This document shows, one piece after another, positions 23,878 to 34,610 of a stretch of 36,480 nucleotides of DNA. Below the pieces are notes generated by a model that worked only from the letters and a program-made list of their open reading frames with translations, was not told the DNA's origin and did not search any database. Positions within the stretch are counted from its first letter, which is position 1. The number at the start of each line of letters is the position of its first letter. Origin of the DNA: Acanthaster planci (taxonomy: Eukaryota > Echinodermata > Asteroidea > Valvatida > Acanthasteridae); assembly GCF_001949145.1 (NCBI RefSeq), contig NW_019091636.1:177525-214004 (forward strand), read 5' to 3'. A program made the position numbers and the translations under genes.

Positions 23878-24556
23878 CTGTGCAACAAATTTAAAACGAG
23901 AGCATGATTATAACCGAAATGAACCGAATTTTCTGCGCAGCTCTCAAATACCGACTGTTTAATGACAGGTCTGTGTCAAACTTATTTTGATGTCAGAGAC
24001 CCTTCAATAAACATTTAAAACGCTCTGCTTTGGTCTGATGCATAACAAAAGACAGTTGATGCTTATTTTGTTAGTGTTTTGTCATAAAGCACAGTCACCA
24101 TGCACTTACTTTTGGAGTATTGATGATACATCATCAGTGACATACTCACCCACCCTAAGATTTGTATCCAAGAAACCTTGTAGGTGCCCAACAAAGACAA
24201 CGAATGATCCTTGTGGGGTACTTCTTATTCTGGCTATGGACATACCGGGTATGCCAGAAAGCGGTATTTGGCCAGATGTTATAGCTCGGGCAGTTCAAAC
24301 TCCTTTTGTGTCCTTCCTCCATGCGTGGACTAAACTACCACGACGTTACGTCTCCTAAGAATGATCTCTAGCTTTAGCGTCTTACTTATTAGTTTAATTT
24401 TGTCAGGAAGTTATACCCGAGTGCTTCACCTTTACATTATTGCACACTTGCAGAATAGACGAGATTATGCCTCTTGTAGTTGTATTCTATCAAAAAGTAT
24501 AAATGAAAACGGATTTTGTACTTGATTGAAATGTTTGCAATACAAAAGATCCTTAC

Positions 24557-24683
24557 CTTCTTTAGAAGGGTTATTAATACATCTCTAAGGCCATTTGTTG
24601 CAGCGATATGAAGAGCGGTTGTATTGTCGCTCATTGTTGTATTGATCAACAATGGGTTGGCTTCCAAAATCCTTTCTACCGCA
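24557..24683 (-). CDS. Exon B4, ankyrin repeat
   Basis: Acceptor TTTTGGTGCAG, donor AAG followed by GTAAGG, 127 bases (one base plus 42 codons). It encodes AVERILEANPLLINTTM and NTTALHIAATNGLRDVLITL. The length equals B1-B3. Confidence 0.88.
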
Positions 24684-25280
24684 CTGCACCAAAAGAAAGA
24701 GGACCAGTTATGGTGCTTTGTTAGCACATGAGGGCACCCGCTTTTTTATTCCTCTTCATCAAAGTTCCAACCGATCCTCTCCCTGGCCCACAACATCGGA
24801 AAAATCGATGTTTTTTTCTAGCACCACCCCTTCAGCCACAAAAAAAAGGAAAATAAAGATACATGGAGGTCAAGTCAGCTTCTGTGATATTTGAAGCTAT
24901 GAAAATCTATCCCTTATTACACGTGAAGAGCAGTACAATGCATGACCAAACTCTGCGGCATCATTACGGACCACGACGCTGGAGAGTTTTTTTCATGAGG
25001 TTAAAAATTCTTTCTTTTTGCCAACCCGTCCCCACATGAAATGAAAAACAAAAAGAAACGATATAGTTATATGGGAGAAAGTAAAGATGAAGATGATGAT
25101 GCTGAAATAATAAACAAAAACGCAATCAAGCTTGACCCTCACTGTTTCGGGCAGCCACGATGAGTGGTTTCGTTTTTCTGATAATCCAATGGACTAAATA
25201 TTGTTGCAACATCCAATGTTGAGGTCCTGTACACACTCATGCTGAGCAAATGCTGCGTGTGAGATGTTTGTCTATTAAAA

Positions 25281-25440
25281 GAATAAATGTGCTTGACTGG
25301 TCTTAAACGTGCGTTTAAGACGTGCTGTTAAAACGGCCCAGGAGATTGAACGGTGATAATGCCCTCGCTTGCAGCTCGGGCATTAGTCGCGTCCATTCTC
25401 TCGAGCCCGTCTTAAAGATCGGCTAAGCACATATTTATTC
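25281..25440. mobile_element. MITE-like element with terminal inverted repeats
   Basis: The 160-bp unit begins GAATAAATGTGCTT and ends AAGCACATATTTATTC, inverted copies differing by a two-base indel. The inverted similarity extends inward with gaps (GTCTTAAAC near the left, CTTAAAGA near the right). Inside are a perfect hairpin GTCTTAAAC/GTTTAAGAC (25300-25321) and AATGCCC/GGGCATT. There is no coding capacity. It lies in the intron between C4 and B4. I could not define a target duplication. Confidence 0.6.
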
Positions 25441-26156
25441 CCATCCATAAAATAACTTTTTAGTCAGAGTCAAAAGAAGTCAATATATGATGGATTCCCA
25501 GCGATTTTGTTCGAGAATTTTACATTCATTTTCCCGAACACCCTCGTGCATTTTACGGAATATTCCTTGTGGAAATTGTCAAATTTGCGCGCGCCTAGCG
25601 AGCCGCGTGCACACAGGCTTTTGACCAATCAGAATTGATTAAACTGTCTTTTATCCAGGTGCCAAGCGTGATTTATACAACGGGACTTATCACTCCTCAG
25701 CGGACCTTATTAAATGTTAATATGCAGTCGAGTTGCACGTTGTTGAATAGGGAGAGTGTCTGGGGTATTTATGGATGGAAATTTTACTTCTACTCAACAG
25801 AAAAGTCAGGCCAGATTACTAGGCTCAAACCAAACACGATTTCCCATTTATTTCTCTGCTGTTAGAACATTTTGTCGCCCTTGAATTTGAGGGTTCCTCG
25901 ATAGGACAGAGATAAAAATGTAATAGACACTGTAGAATAGTGAAGTAATCTTTAATTTGATGTGTGATCAAGGCAATTGGCTTCATTTGTTAATTTAGCC
26001 GATTTTAGAAATGGCAGTTTTGTTTCCTGCGTTTGTTTATGGCGGTTTATTTATTATCTAAAGCCTCCCTAAGATTTGGTTCTTGTACTTCCACTTTGTA
26101 TTTAAGTTGAAATACGTAACCTTGCAGCTTTTAGATTTCAGAAAAGATTAACTTAC

Positions 26157-26299
26157 AACTGATTTCCGTTGAGGGCTGCATACTGCAAGCAGTTGACTTC
26201 TCCGAGGTTTTGCAGTTGCAGATCCATTTCTGGATGTTGTATCAACATTTGGATTATCTCCTGCGTCTGTGCGGTAGTGTCCGATGGCTTTTGTGGGTC
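26157..26299 (-). CDS. Exon C4, ankyrin repeat
   Basis: Acceptor GTGTGCTAG, donor TT followed by GTAAGT, 143 bases (47 codons plus two bases). It encodes QTQEIIQMLIQHPEMDLQLQ and VNCLQYAALNGNQ. The NNK/DK turn of other C exons is NLGE here, so this repeat is more diverged. Confidence 0.87.
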
Positions 26300-27272
26300 C
26301 TAGCACACATACGATATCGTATAGCTCATATCTGGGTTTTTTTCTAAGATTTGTTGGAATGATTTCACTAAACGTGAAATCCTGTGAATGGCCTTTACTT
26401 TTACTAATTCTACTCCTATGTGATCCCTTCTGAGAACTCGGACGAATACTGCCAGTGGCGCCAAAGTCCGTTCCCCCAATAAATTACATTAAATTCCGCA
26501 ACCAATTTTATTAAAGCCTGCTGCTTTTCAAGTCTTTGAACGTTTTCAACATTTAAGATAGAAATCCGATTTCAATACTGACTTTCTTTCCAAATTAATT
26601 CAAAACAACAAAACATGTTAGTATTGCTATCTTATCATTACATTGATTAATCGAACTTTGACGCGCCTTCCGTGGTCACTTTAATTGAATAAATGTTTTT
26701 GAATTTTATCACATTTTGGAGGGTTAAGGAGTTCCTTTTTATTATTTGATTATCAAATAAAGGGGCCCAAATGTAAAATTAGTGCCTTTGTGATAACCTT
26801 ATTATTCACAACATATTTGCATCCATTAACTTGATGTATGGAATTATTTACGCTTTTCTACTTCGTCATAATGTTTTGTTATTCATTTACTCTAAAAATA
26901 ATTACAAAACATAAGTTCACATCTTTATGACTCCAACCTGGTGAAATTGTTTTCAGACAGCTTGACAAAATGTGTAAATTTTCTATTGACCCCCATAAAT
27001 TTAGTATTTGTTAGCCTTACGCTTCATATGTGACGTGTTACAAATTATCAACAATTGTGAATCTGAGGACTCCTAAATCGTGGGGATGCTAATGAATGAA
27101 GCAGTGTTGTTCGCAAAAGGTGGAACAACTGATGTGAAAAATTGATTGCCATTACGAAAACGGCATTTTTTTTTAAATTTAGGAATCATTATAACAAACA
27201 TTTTACCGCAAAGCACAACAGTAGGATATGGGGAGCTGTTGGTTTGAGGACTGAAAAGGCCCCTCGAATTAT

Positions 27273-27512
27273 TTAAGGTTGAGGAGAATTTCCCAACTTC
27301 TGAAGGCTTTGAAAACTTTTCGTGGACTCTTCCAGAAAGTCAGTTATTTTCAAGAACTGCCAATTACTTTTTCCAAGGTGAATATTCTCCCGTGAAATGC
27401 TGATTTGTGAATTGTATTTCAAAAATGTTTTCATCTCAATCAAAAGTTTTGTTTGGTTTTCATCTAGTTGAAATTTATTAGTAAACTTATGATTCCTAAT
27501 CTTCATCACCAT
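27273..27512 (-). CDS. Candidate alternative last exon in the A3-C4 intron
   Basis: A 79-codon open frame on the gene's own strand lies in the intron between A3 and C4. It ends DFLEESTKSFQSLQKLG, NSPQP and a stop. Its composition is balanced and helix-forming (FQLDENQTKLLIEMKTFLKY), unlike the low-complexity frames of the gene-poor regions. Pyrimidine-rich AG sites lie just upstream (CACCATTAG near 27530; GAAGATTAG near 27493), so splicing from A3 could give a truncated protein with a different tail. No domain is recognised and no AATAAA is obvious. It may be a chance frame. Confidence 0.28.
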   Translation of the reverse strand: MVMKIRNHKFTNKFQLDENQTKLLIEMKTFLKYNSQISISRENIHLGKSNWQFLKITDFLEESTKSFQSLQKLGNSPQP

Positions 27513-27645
27513 AAAAGTAAAAATACTAATGGTGGTGCAGTTAGAAAAAAATAATGTTCATTTTTGGTACGGCTGACGTATAAACGTTTTATGCCTTCGA
27601 TTATCACCTGCGTCTTCTACATGTTAAAACTACCGGTACACTAAC

Positions 27646-27816
27646 CTTGGCATTTTTCAAGACGAGATGCAGAGTGGTGTTGCCATCTTTGTCCTGCGCG
27701 TTGACATCAGCGCCATTGCCTACCAGAACCTTAACACACTCGTAATACTTCTTTAAAGCGGCAAGATGCAATGCCGTTTGTCCTTCGGTGTTCTTCAAAT
27801 CCTTCGAGCAATATTC
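27646..27816 (-). CDS. Exon A3, short ankyrin repeat
   Basis: Acceptor GGTGCTCAG, donor AAG followed by GTTAGT, 57 codons, phase 0-0. It encodes [40 protein letters not shown] and ends LKNAK. It lacks the 9-13-residue linker present at the end of the other A exons, so A3 joins C4 more tightly. Confidence 0.88.
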
Positions 27817-28055
27817 CTGAGCACCAGAACAGAGATGGTCGGTGAACGTGTTTGATCTCTTAAATCTTTTTAATAACGCACCTTAACCGCCACGTGTAAG
27901 CGAAACAGTTTGTTGACGAAGTATCTGTTTTAAACCGTTTTCCTGAACAATAAGTACGTTTTACACTTCGGCCTGCGAATATGCCCATCAAAATATGGTA
28001 CTGTTTCTTTAGAAAATATCAGCTAAAAGCTCATAGGTCACTCAGTTGAACAAGT

Positions 28056-28099
28056 ACGCATACAATTTGATCGCAAGTTTGTGATCATATTGTATGCGT
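28056..28099. repeat. Near-perfect 44-bp palindrome
   Basis: Two 22-base halves beginning ACGCATACAA and ending TTGTATGCGT pair with three mismatches and no loop. It lies in the short B3-A3 intron, close to both exons, and could form a cruciform or a hairpin in the pre-mRNA. Confidence 0.6.
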
Positions 28100-28190
28100 T
28101 CTCGGGCACAAAAGGAAAGTAAGGTGCAGATCTACTTTTAAGCGTTGTGAAGAACTTTCCTTTCGCTTATGTAGTACATTCAGTACTCAC

Positions 28191-28317
28191 CTGCTGAACG
28201 AGTGTCAGCAAAGCGCCTGTGAATCCGTTGAAGGCAGCAAGGTGAAGGGCTGTGAACCCGTCATGTTTTGCCGTGTTTAATAACTTCGGGGCGACTTGGA
28301 GAATCTTATCGATCACA
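28191..28317 (-). CDS. Exon B3, ankyrin repeat
   Basis: Acceptor GTCTTTTTAG, donor CAG followed by GTGAGT, 127 bases (one base plus 42 codons). It encodes VIDKILQVAPKLLNTAKHDG and FTALHLAAFNGFTGALLTLV. HDGFTALHLAAFNG is very close to the [12 protein letters not shown] repeat of MIB proteins. Confidence 0.9.
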
Positions 28318-28711
28318 CTAAAAAGACATACGTAACGTAAAAATAATACAGCATCAATCTGTTGACTTTTATATATGTACATGTACGTTTTAAAGACAAA
28401 GAAAAGAATGTTTTTATCGACATTTCGCTTCGCGAATTCAGGCTCATCTCAAAGTCTTCCGACACCAAACTTAAATGGGTGGTCACAGTGGCTTATTCAG
28501 TGACTAGTCACGTGGCAGTGGTGCAGAACACTCCCAATACAGAAGTTAGATTTTCCTGTTTCTTAGACCAAGAACGAGATAACAATAAAACAACATTGCA
28601 AACAAAATTGTCACTTTGGTTAATTAATAAACTTAGTAAAGCTCTATATCTAAACTGACAAATTTAAATTAGACAGACTGGCCAATGACTAGCATTTCGT
28701 CGTCAAAGATA

Positions 28712-28744
28712 AGTCAAATATCAGTCAAATATCAGTCAAATTTA
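28712..28744. repeat. Three 11-bp tandem units
   Basis: Three units AGTCAAATATC stand in a row, the third diverging at its last bases. They lie next to the MITE-like element at 28797-29041. Confidence 0.6.
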
Positions 28745-28796
28745 CCAAAGTCAGTCACTGTTGACTAAATATTGGTCCTGTCTTGATTTAGTTACC

Positions 28797-29041
28797 CCTG
28801 TTTCAGACAGCTGTTCGAGAGTCGCGCCAAACCAAATTAAAAACAAATTTTGAATTAAGGACGGCAAAAGTTCGACGACGTCTGAACCAATTAGGAGCGG
28901 CCAGGCGTGCTAGCAGGCGAAAGATCGACACTTTGAAGCGCTCGGAACGACACCAGGGGGGCTTGGTTTCAAACGCTGCTCTTATCTCATTAGCCAAACC
29001 CTATGCAAATGTCTGTATTAAGTTCATCTGTCTGAAACCAG
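28797..29041. mobile_element. MITE-like element with TTTCAGACAG terminal repeats
   Basis: The left end CTGTTTCAGACAG (28798-28810) and the right end CTGTCTGAAACCAG (29028-29041) are inverted copies differing by a one-base indel. The interior of about 220 bp is G+C-richer than the intron around it and has no coding capacity. It lies in the C3-B3 intron. No clear target duplication was found, so the ends are approximate. Confidence 0.5.
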
Positions 29042-29343
29042 AATTTAATTTGGCCGACTTCAAGTCGCTCGCTCTTCTATTTGTATAAGTCATCGAGACC
29101 CGATTGACCTATACCAGTCATATTGAGCACAAAATGACCAGCTGTTGTTTATAGTTAATGCTATCCTTCCTTGTGCACGTTTGATAAAAAGGAATCGTTT
29201 TGTTGTCGAAAAAAATGAACCTTTTTGAAATATCAAATCGGTATCCCCAGGACCCCAGACTTCTATGTCACAGCGCCATGCGAATTTGTAGCTACATTTA
29301 CTTTGCCTCGCTGCAGGAATAAATAAATGCATTAAGTAATTAC

Positions 29344-29483
29344 AGTTTATTCCCTTTGAGTGCCGCAAATTGCAGACAGTTGAAGTCTTTGTTATTTTTC
29401 ACCGTCATGTCGACCCTTGGGTTATTCACCAGCAACTCAGTAATTTTTTGCTGATTGGCACTGGACGTCTCACCCCCTTGCTC
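29344..29483 (-). CDS. Exon C3, ankyrin repeat
   Basis: Acceptor CTCTTATGACAG, donor CT followed by GTAATT, 140 bases (46 codons plus two bases). It encodes QQKITELLVNNPRVDMTVKN and KDFNCLQFAALKGNK. Its acceptor-side intron closely resembles that of C1 (both read TCTTATGACAG), a sign of recent duplication. Confidence 0.9.
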
Positions 29484-30204
29484 CTGTCATAAGAGGAAAA
29501 ACAAGAGGGATATAAGCCTCATGTACATTTCAGATGCTAACCTCAATTTTTGTGTAACATTTAACTCTCCTGAGGACATTGGAGAAAATTTAGGGTAAGA
29601 CACGTACTGATATCCTGTTGACAGAATTTTACGTTATAAGATCGTGCAAGAGCTAAACATTTACAATCCACTGAAGAAATTAATGTATCGTGACACATTT
29701 TTCTCAAGAGTGGTTGAAATTGGAACAGGAAGGCCCTGTCGTAATGGCTGCTAATTTTGATGGTCAGATTTGTCTATAACCACAGTAACCGTTACATTCA
29801 CTAGGACATAAAATCAACAGACTAGACGTGTCGACCTTTTCAAATGTGCCGTGTCATTTGCCTCTGTGAGCAACCTGTATTTTATATATGTTGACGTAGT
29901 CATGACCTCAAACTTTCTGCAAGAAAGGTTTTAAACAAATTCTTGCGTATAGCAAAACAGACACAAAGGAACTGTTGCAATGAGAAAGGCCGAGTCCAGA
30001 TCCTTTTTTATTGCTGCAGAGGAACCACCAGAGAAATGCTGCAAACTTGCTGAAGGCACCCATCCACACCCACATCAGTACTGCCACACCTGAGCAAGTT
30101 TCCACCACGCATCACCGAGCCAGCCTAATCCCTTCTCCAGACTTCCCGCCTTCACGCATCATCGGACTAATCCCTGTCTCCTTTATCCTCCACCAGCCCC
30201 ACTC

Positions 30205-30272
30205 CCAGTCAGTATCCGGCATTCTCCTGATGACGAGCAGAGCATACCGCTCGAAACGTCGAGTACCACTGG
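30205..30272 (+). ncRNA. Hammerhead-ribozyme-like motif
   Basis: CTGATGA (30227-30233) is followed by stem GAGC/GCTC (30235-30238, 30249-30252), GAAA (30253-30256) and CGTC (30257-30260), in hammerhead order. Flanking strands pair as stem I: CTC/GAG (30224-30226, 30261-30263) and CCAGT/ACTGG (30205-30209, 30268-30272). Against it: one extra C between CTGATGA and stem II, and stem III reduced to the self-complementary ACGT. That would need a dimer, as proposed for minimal hammerheads of Penelope-like elements. Activity may be lost. Confidence 0.4.
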
Positions 30273-30286
30273 TTCTTTTCAGAACC
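30271..30286 (+). repeat. Perfect small hairpin after the ribozyme-like core
   Basis: GGTTCT, loop TTTC, AGAACC. It directly follows the hammerhead-like core and is probably part of the same element's structured 3' region. Confidence 0.6.
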
Positions 30287-30760
30287 ACAAATACTCACAA
30301 AATAGATACGTCCATTTGCTACCGCAAACCTACTTTCTATTATTTCTATAAAGGTAACCATGATCGTGATTCCGATCAAGACTCACTGGGCTCTGCCGTG
30401 CTAATGATGTAATTGATGGAATTACTTTGGATTTCAATTTCATATACCAGGTCATAAAATCAAAGGTCAAATGCTTGATCAGGATTTACACCGGACCAAC
30501 TAATATACGCTGACACACCCTTATTATGTCACCTGATGTTGATCCAGTTCAGCCTGGTCATATTGAGTTCCCCGCTTTCAAAATCACTCGGGCAAAAAAA
30601 ATCACCACAACTGGATACAAAACCTTTCCTTTGTGTAAATGTTTCCGAGTCGAAAAGTAAGGTTACAGCTTTTTTTGGTTTATGGTTTGCGACAAGGCTA
30701 AATCAGTGTGTGAAAGGCGTTTACAAACTTAAGGAGGATGCATTTTGTGTATTTCTTCCC

Positions 30761-30761
30761 N
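30761..30761. other. Single N at the end of repeat copy 1
   Basis: The N follows ATTTCTTCCC. The N at 35284 falls at the same point of repeat copy 2. Coincident N's at the same repeat boundary indicate assembly joins, so sequence may be missing here. Confidence 0.8.
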
Positions 30762-31431
30762 CATGGAAATCTCAGATTTGGCGGACATTTTTAATTTATC
30801 CAAATTAGACACTTCCGCAACAAGGATTCACTCGGAATTTTAGGATGTCATTCTGGGGACCTTGTAGAATTGCATAGTGGAGAAAAAATTCTGTTACAAT
30901 TAGTTCCAGGTTTACCATAAAAATGAAGTGTAGGCCTACTGCCTGGACTGTATCTGAAATGTGCTTTCACGTTGCCTCCTTTGTTGTGCAGACCTTTATT
31001 AGTCTGTGTGACTTGCTTTTATATTTTTAAGTTTAATTCAATATTCGAAGAACATAAGACTGAATTGACATTACCCGAAAGGATTTTAATCACTGAAACA
31101 GAGGCCTGCAACTCACTCAATAATGTTAACATTTGGCAAATGATGTAATGAGCTTTGATCCAATTTCATTTCAGAAAATTACATTTTAGTTGCGTTTATG
31201 ATTTTGTTCTGCTTTTGTTATCAAATTTGGAATTATGTTCAAAATGCCGTATCCTCTCCGAGTGTCCCCTGTTCCGGAGGCCATAGGTTCAAGTCCCGCT
31301 CCAGTCAGTTTCTTTGTTCATCTTTATTAACGCTTCTAAGCACCTAGTCAGTTTCCCTATATAAATTGTTTAAAATTTGGAATTAATTAACTCTTAGTAC
31401 TATGCCATTTTTCTGTAACAAGTGCCCTCAC

Positions 31432-31641
31432 CTTGTCTTTTAATACATGTAACAATTTTTCAATGGATGAAGCTGATTTCATTGCAACTAGATGGACACA
31501 TGTGTCGCCATCGTCGTCTTGAGCATTCACGTCAGCACCGTTGTCCACCAACACCTTGACACACTCGTAATGCCTCTTCAAAATAGCAAGATGCAGTGAT
31601 GTGTGCCCTTTGGCATTTTTAAGATCCTTCAAGCAATTTTC
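31432..31641 (-). CDS. Exon A2, ankyrin repeat
   Basis: Acceptor CTTTTGCACAG, donor AAG followed by GTGAGG, 70 codons, phase 0-0. It encodes [40 protein letters not shown] and a helical linker ending LLHVLKDK. It is the longest fully visible A exon. Confidence 0.9.
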
Positions 31642-32020
31642 CTGTGCAAAAGAGAAATAACTCTCGGCTAAATAGTCCCATTTAAGCATAATTAATTTCA
31701 TAAAAAGCACAGATTGTTAAACGGAATTTTAACCGCCTGTATAGCCGAACCAGATGTATTTATATATATTCATCATTTATCATTTGATGTGCAAACATAA
31801 ATGCTACAATTTCTCTTTAAGATAAACAATCTGCGATTTTATTTGGGATATTTTTTAGGGGCTATCTTCTCGTGAATGCCATATTCATCATGTGCTCATT
31901 TACTCGTCATCAATCGTGTAGGGTCTATGGTCGAACTTACTCTGAATGAACGAAATAAGTAATTGGTTCAAGTTTGTCGGCTCAGCTATTTACTTTTCTG
32001 GACCATTCCGTCTTCCATAC

Positions 32021-32147
32021 CTGCTTTACGAGGGTCACCACGATGTCTGCGTAGCCGTTGAAAGCAGCTAGATGCAGTGGTGTAAAACCGTCATTTTTCG
32101 GTATGTTTATCAACTGTGGCGCGACGTGAAGCATCTTGTCGATAAAA
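32021..32147 (-). CDS. Exon B2, ankyrin repeat
   Basis: Acceptor TATCATCTTAG, donor CAG followed by GTATGG, 127 bases (one base plus 42 codons). It encodes FIDKMLHVAPQLINIPKNDG and FTPLHLAAFNGYADIVVTLV. It is highly similar to B1 in nucleotides, and the adjoining intron bases (ATATCATCTCAG in B1) also match, so these two cassettes are recent copies. Confidence 0.9.
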
Positions 32148-32554
32148 CTAAGATGATACATTATCGCAGTATGATTATCATTAAATTATACGACAATGTA
32201 GAAGAGGTATTTTCTTTTAGTTTGGAATGATACTTTTAAGCCCCCTTTGTGAAAAAAATTCACGCTGTGTGTTTAACGCAAAATAGAAATTGATTAGCGA
32301 CTTTTGGGATGTTGGTGTACCGGAAAGTGGGCTAATCTTCCTGGCGACGGCATGCAGCTAGCTTTAACGGTCTCGCTTACAAATTTCTTTTAATCAAAAA
32401 TATTACCCCCAACTTAATGGAATAATTTTTCTATTGTGAAGTTCTGCTTTTACTCCATTCTAGATATGCAATTGGGAGATGACAATTAAATGAAAATTAC
32501 TACACAAATTTTGTCTAGTATTCAGCGCAAAGAACATACGCATAAGGTACTTAC

Positions 32555-32694
32555 AGTTTATTCCCTTTCATTGCCGCAATATGTAAACAGTTGAAGTCCT
32601 TGTTATTTTTCAGCGTCCTGTCAACTCTTGGATGTTGAATAAGCAAGTCGATAATTTCTTGCCGAATGACATCGGACGCCTCCGCTATTTTCTT
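32555..32694 (-). CDS. Exon C2, ankyrin repeat
   Basis: Acceptor CTCTCGACAG, donor CT followed by GTAAGT, 140 bases (46 codons plus two bases). It encodes VIRQEIIDLLIQHPRVDRTL and KDFNCLHIAAMKGNK. In the sequence as given it would follow B1 directly. The frame survives because A exons are phase 0-0. Confidence 0.9.
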
Positions 32695-33587
32695 CTGTCG
32701 AGAGAGAATAACAACATAGCACCCTCTGGTATATAAAAATTAAAACTTAATGTGGTTTATGAAGAACGTGTCAATATTAAAGCATGTATGGTAAAGTGGT
32801 TCACATAGCGCTAGGCAGCACAGTTGAGAATTTGTTTGAACCAGGTGGTGCTTAATTAAAGCCTGGTTTCCATATGGTCGTTTGAACAGTTATTTAGTCA
32901 ACTTGGTTGCCACAAACATGGAGCCTGGTGGGAATTTCCCTTGAAGTTTTTTACGGAGTTTTTGCCCTTCCCATACGTTAAGTTATATTTGGATAAAAAT
33001 ACTTTTTGTATACGTCAAGAAAACTGATTCTTATTTTCTACTACGCCTAAGGGCGTCGTGCCCCGTCAAAAAGATAAAATCCGGATTATCCCTTTAAAGT
33101 TGTTTAATTATTATAAGTTGAAGTTCACCTTTGTTTGGAATAATTGCAATTAGTAATAAATTGACAAAAAGACCTAACCTATACATGTATATCGCTCTCA
33201 ACAGAGGTATTTAACAAACCAACATACACTTCAAACTACTAACAAAAGAAACACAGTGCACTAACAATAAGCGTCCAGTGATAAGCTGAAAAATGAAATT
33301 GTATAATAATATTTATAACAAACAAATGCATAATAATTAAACTCCTAAGCCACAGAAATAAGGGTATGTACGCAACAGGTATTTGGTTGTCGAGACATGT
33401 CAATAATATTCTTAAAGAGGAAGTCGAATGTATTTTTTATCTGTAAAGATGGATTGACAAGCTTGGGATACTCGCTGATGTTTTATGAAAATATTTTCGT
33501 ATTTTTCAAACTTTGTTGTTATTTCATCTTATAAACAACATTTACGTTTCACAACAAAGCATAGCGTTAGGGGTATTTCCGAAGAAC

Positions 33588-33647
33588 ACCCTGACCAGTC
33601 TGGTATTGTTACCTAAAACCCTGACCAGTCTGATATTGTTATCTTTT
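33588..33647. repeat. 30-bp tandem duplication
   Basis: Two adjacent units begin ACCCTGACCAGTCTG and ACCCTGACCAGTCTGATATT and differ at a few positions. Confidence 0.7.
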
Positions 33648-34610
33648 CATGTACGTTCGCATGGGTTAAGAAGGGCAGGAGTTCTGCAGTACTTGACCAT
33701 AGTTCGTCATCCAGATGTACACAGGTTTTTGTTTTAGTTAAACCCTAATAGAATTCCAATATGAAAATTGGCAGATTGTTACTCAATAATGATCACGCTT
33801 TTCAACATGTAAACATGTTTCCGGTGATTAATACGGAACCCCCGGTTTCATGACGTCAAAGAATGTTATTGTTGGCCTAGTATACGTCACTGATGGGTAT
33901 TAAATGAAAGGGTTAATGAAAAAGGAACTTGAAAAATATATTTCTCGTGCAGATCAGACTTAAGGCTTTTTATAAAGTTGTGAAATCAGTCTCTCTGGAT
34001 GCTCAAAGATTATGAAAATGAAACTCTACGAATTTAGATCAGACTAATTAGCTTCAGGCGCTGCAAAGCTAATGAAATTTACCCGTACCGTATGATAGAA
34101 TCCCGGAACGTGGCACACTTCGATGTTTCACCTAACTTTCCACATTCAAAGTTGCAAAAGATGACGAGCATCGTTAAATAAATGGTTAAATAAATAATGG
34201 TATTGTTACCTTAACAATGTCACTTCCGTTTCCATCCGCAAATTTGTTACAAAATCTGTAATAACCGAGCAATGCATTTTCCCGTTCAAGTCTTCATGCG
34301 TTTTAACTTTATTTTACGGGTTTTTTTCGACTGTCAGCAAGTTGTTCATATGTCCTCGTAATTGACAGCAAATATTGACAGCAGAGTTGAATTACCGCAG
34401 GACATAATGTACCATGTAGACCCAGGGTTAATGAATTAAACGAACCCAAACCTGTGTAATCATTGCACTTCCAGTAAGCGAATTAATAAAGGTCAATTAG
34501 AAATGCTCAAGATTGAGATTTACACCAACCGTGACCTTCTAACCCTGAAGGTAAGGCTCACAGCGACTTTACGCTCGTCTTAGAATGAGGGCCATTTCAA
34601 CATCCCAAGT

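Larger units (their letters stand above)
30057..30350 (+). mobile_element. Nested short element with 4-bp target duplication
   Basis: Copy 2 of the host repeat lacks this segment and reads CTGAGGGTAACC, while copy 1 reads CTGAAGG, insert, AAGGTAACC. AAGG (30053-30056 and 30351-30354) is thus the target duplication. The insert is about 294 bp, C-rich and non-coding in effect, and carries a hammerhead-like core and a hairpin near its 3' half. Size, target duplication and ribozyme-like core suggest a non-autonomous retroelement of the retrozyme or Penelope-derived kind; the family assignment is inference. Confidence 0.65.
29875..30760. repeat. Dispersed repeat copy 1, interrupted by an insertion
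   Basis: This intronic segment matches 34686-35283 almost base for base (only scattered substitutions), starting from the shared CTGTA and ending at GTATTTCTTCC just before the N at 30761. It differs by a 9-base deletion near 29990 and by an insertion of about 294 bp at 30057-30350. The sequences outside the left boundary are unrelated in the two copies, so this is a mobile or dispersed repeat rather than an extended segmental duplication. The family is not recognised and the right end is cut off by the N. Confidence 0.85.

Noticed and set aside
24038-24358. A 106-codon plus-strand open frame in the B4-A4 intron
   Set aside because: No motif, no splice context and cysteine/proline clustering without pattern; it is likely chance.
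30011-30412. A 133-codon open frame on the plus strand
   Set aside because: It spans the junctions of the nested insertion with the host repeat. Copy 2 does not preserve it, so it is not a gene.
31286-31296. GGTTCAAGTCC, a match to the tRNA B box
   Set aside because: There is no A box or acceptor-stem pairing at the right distance, so at most this is a worn tRNA-derived SINE fragment.
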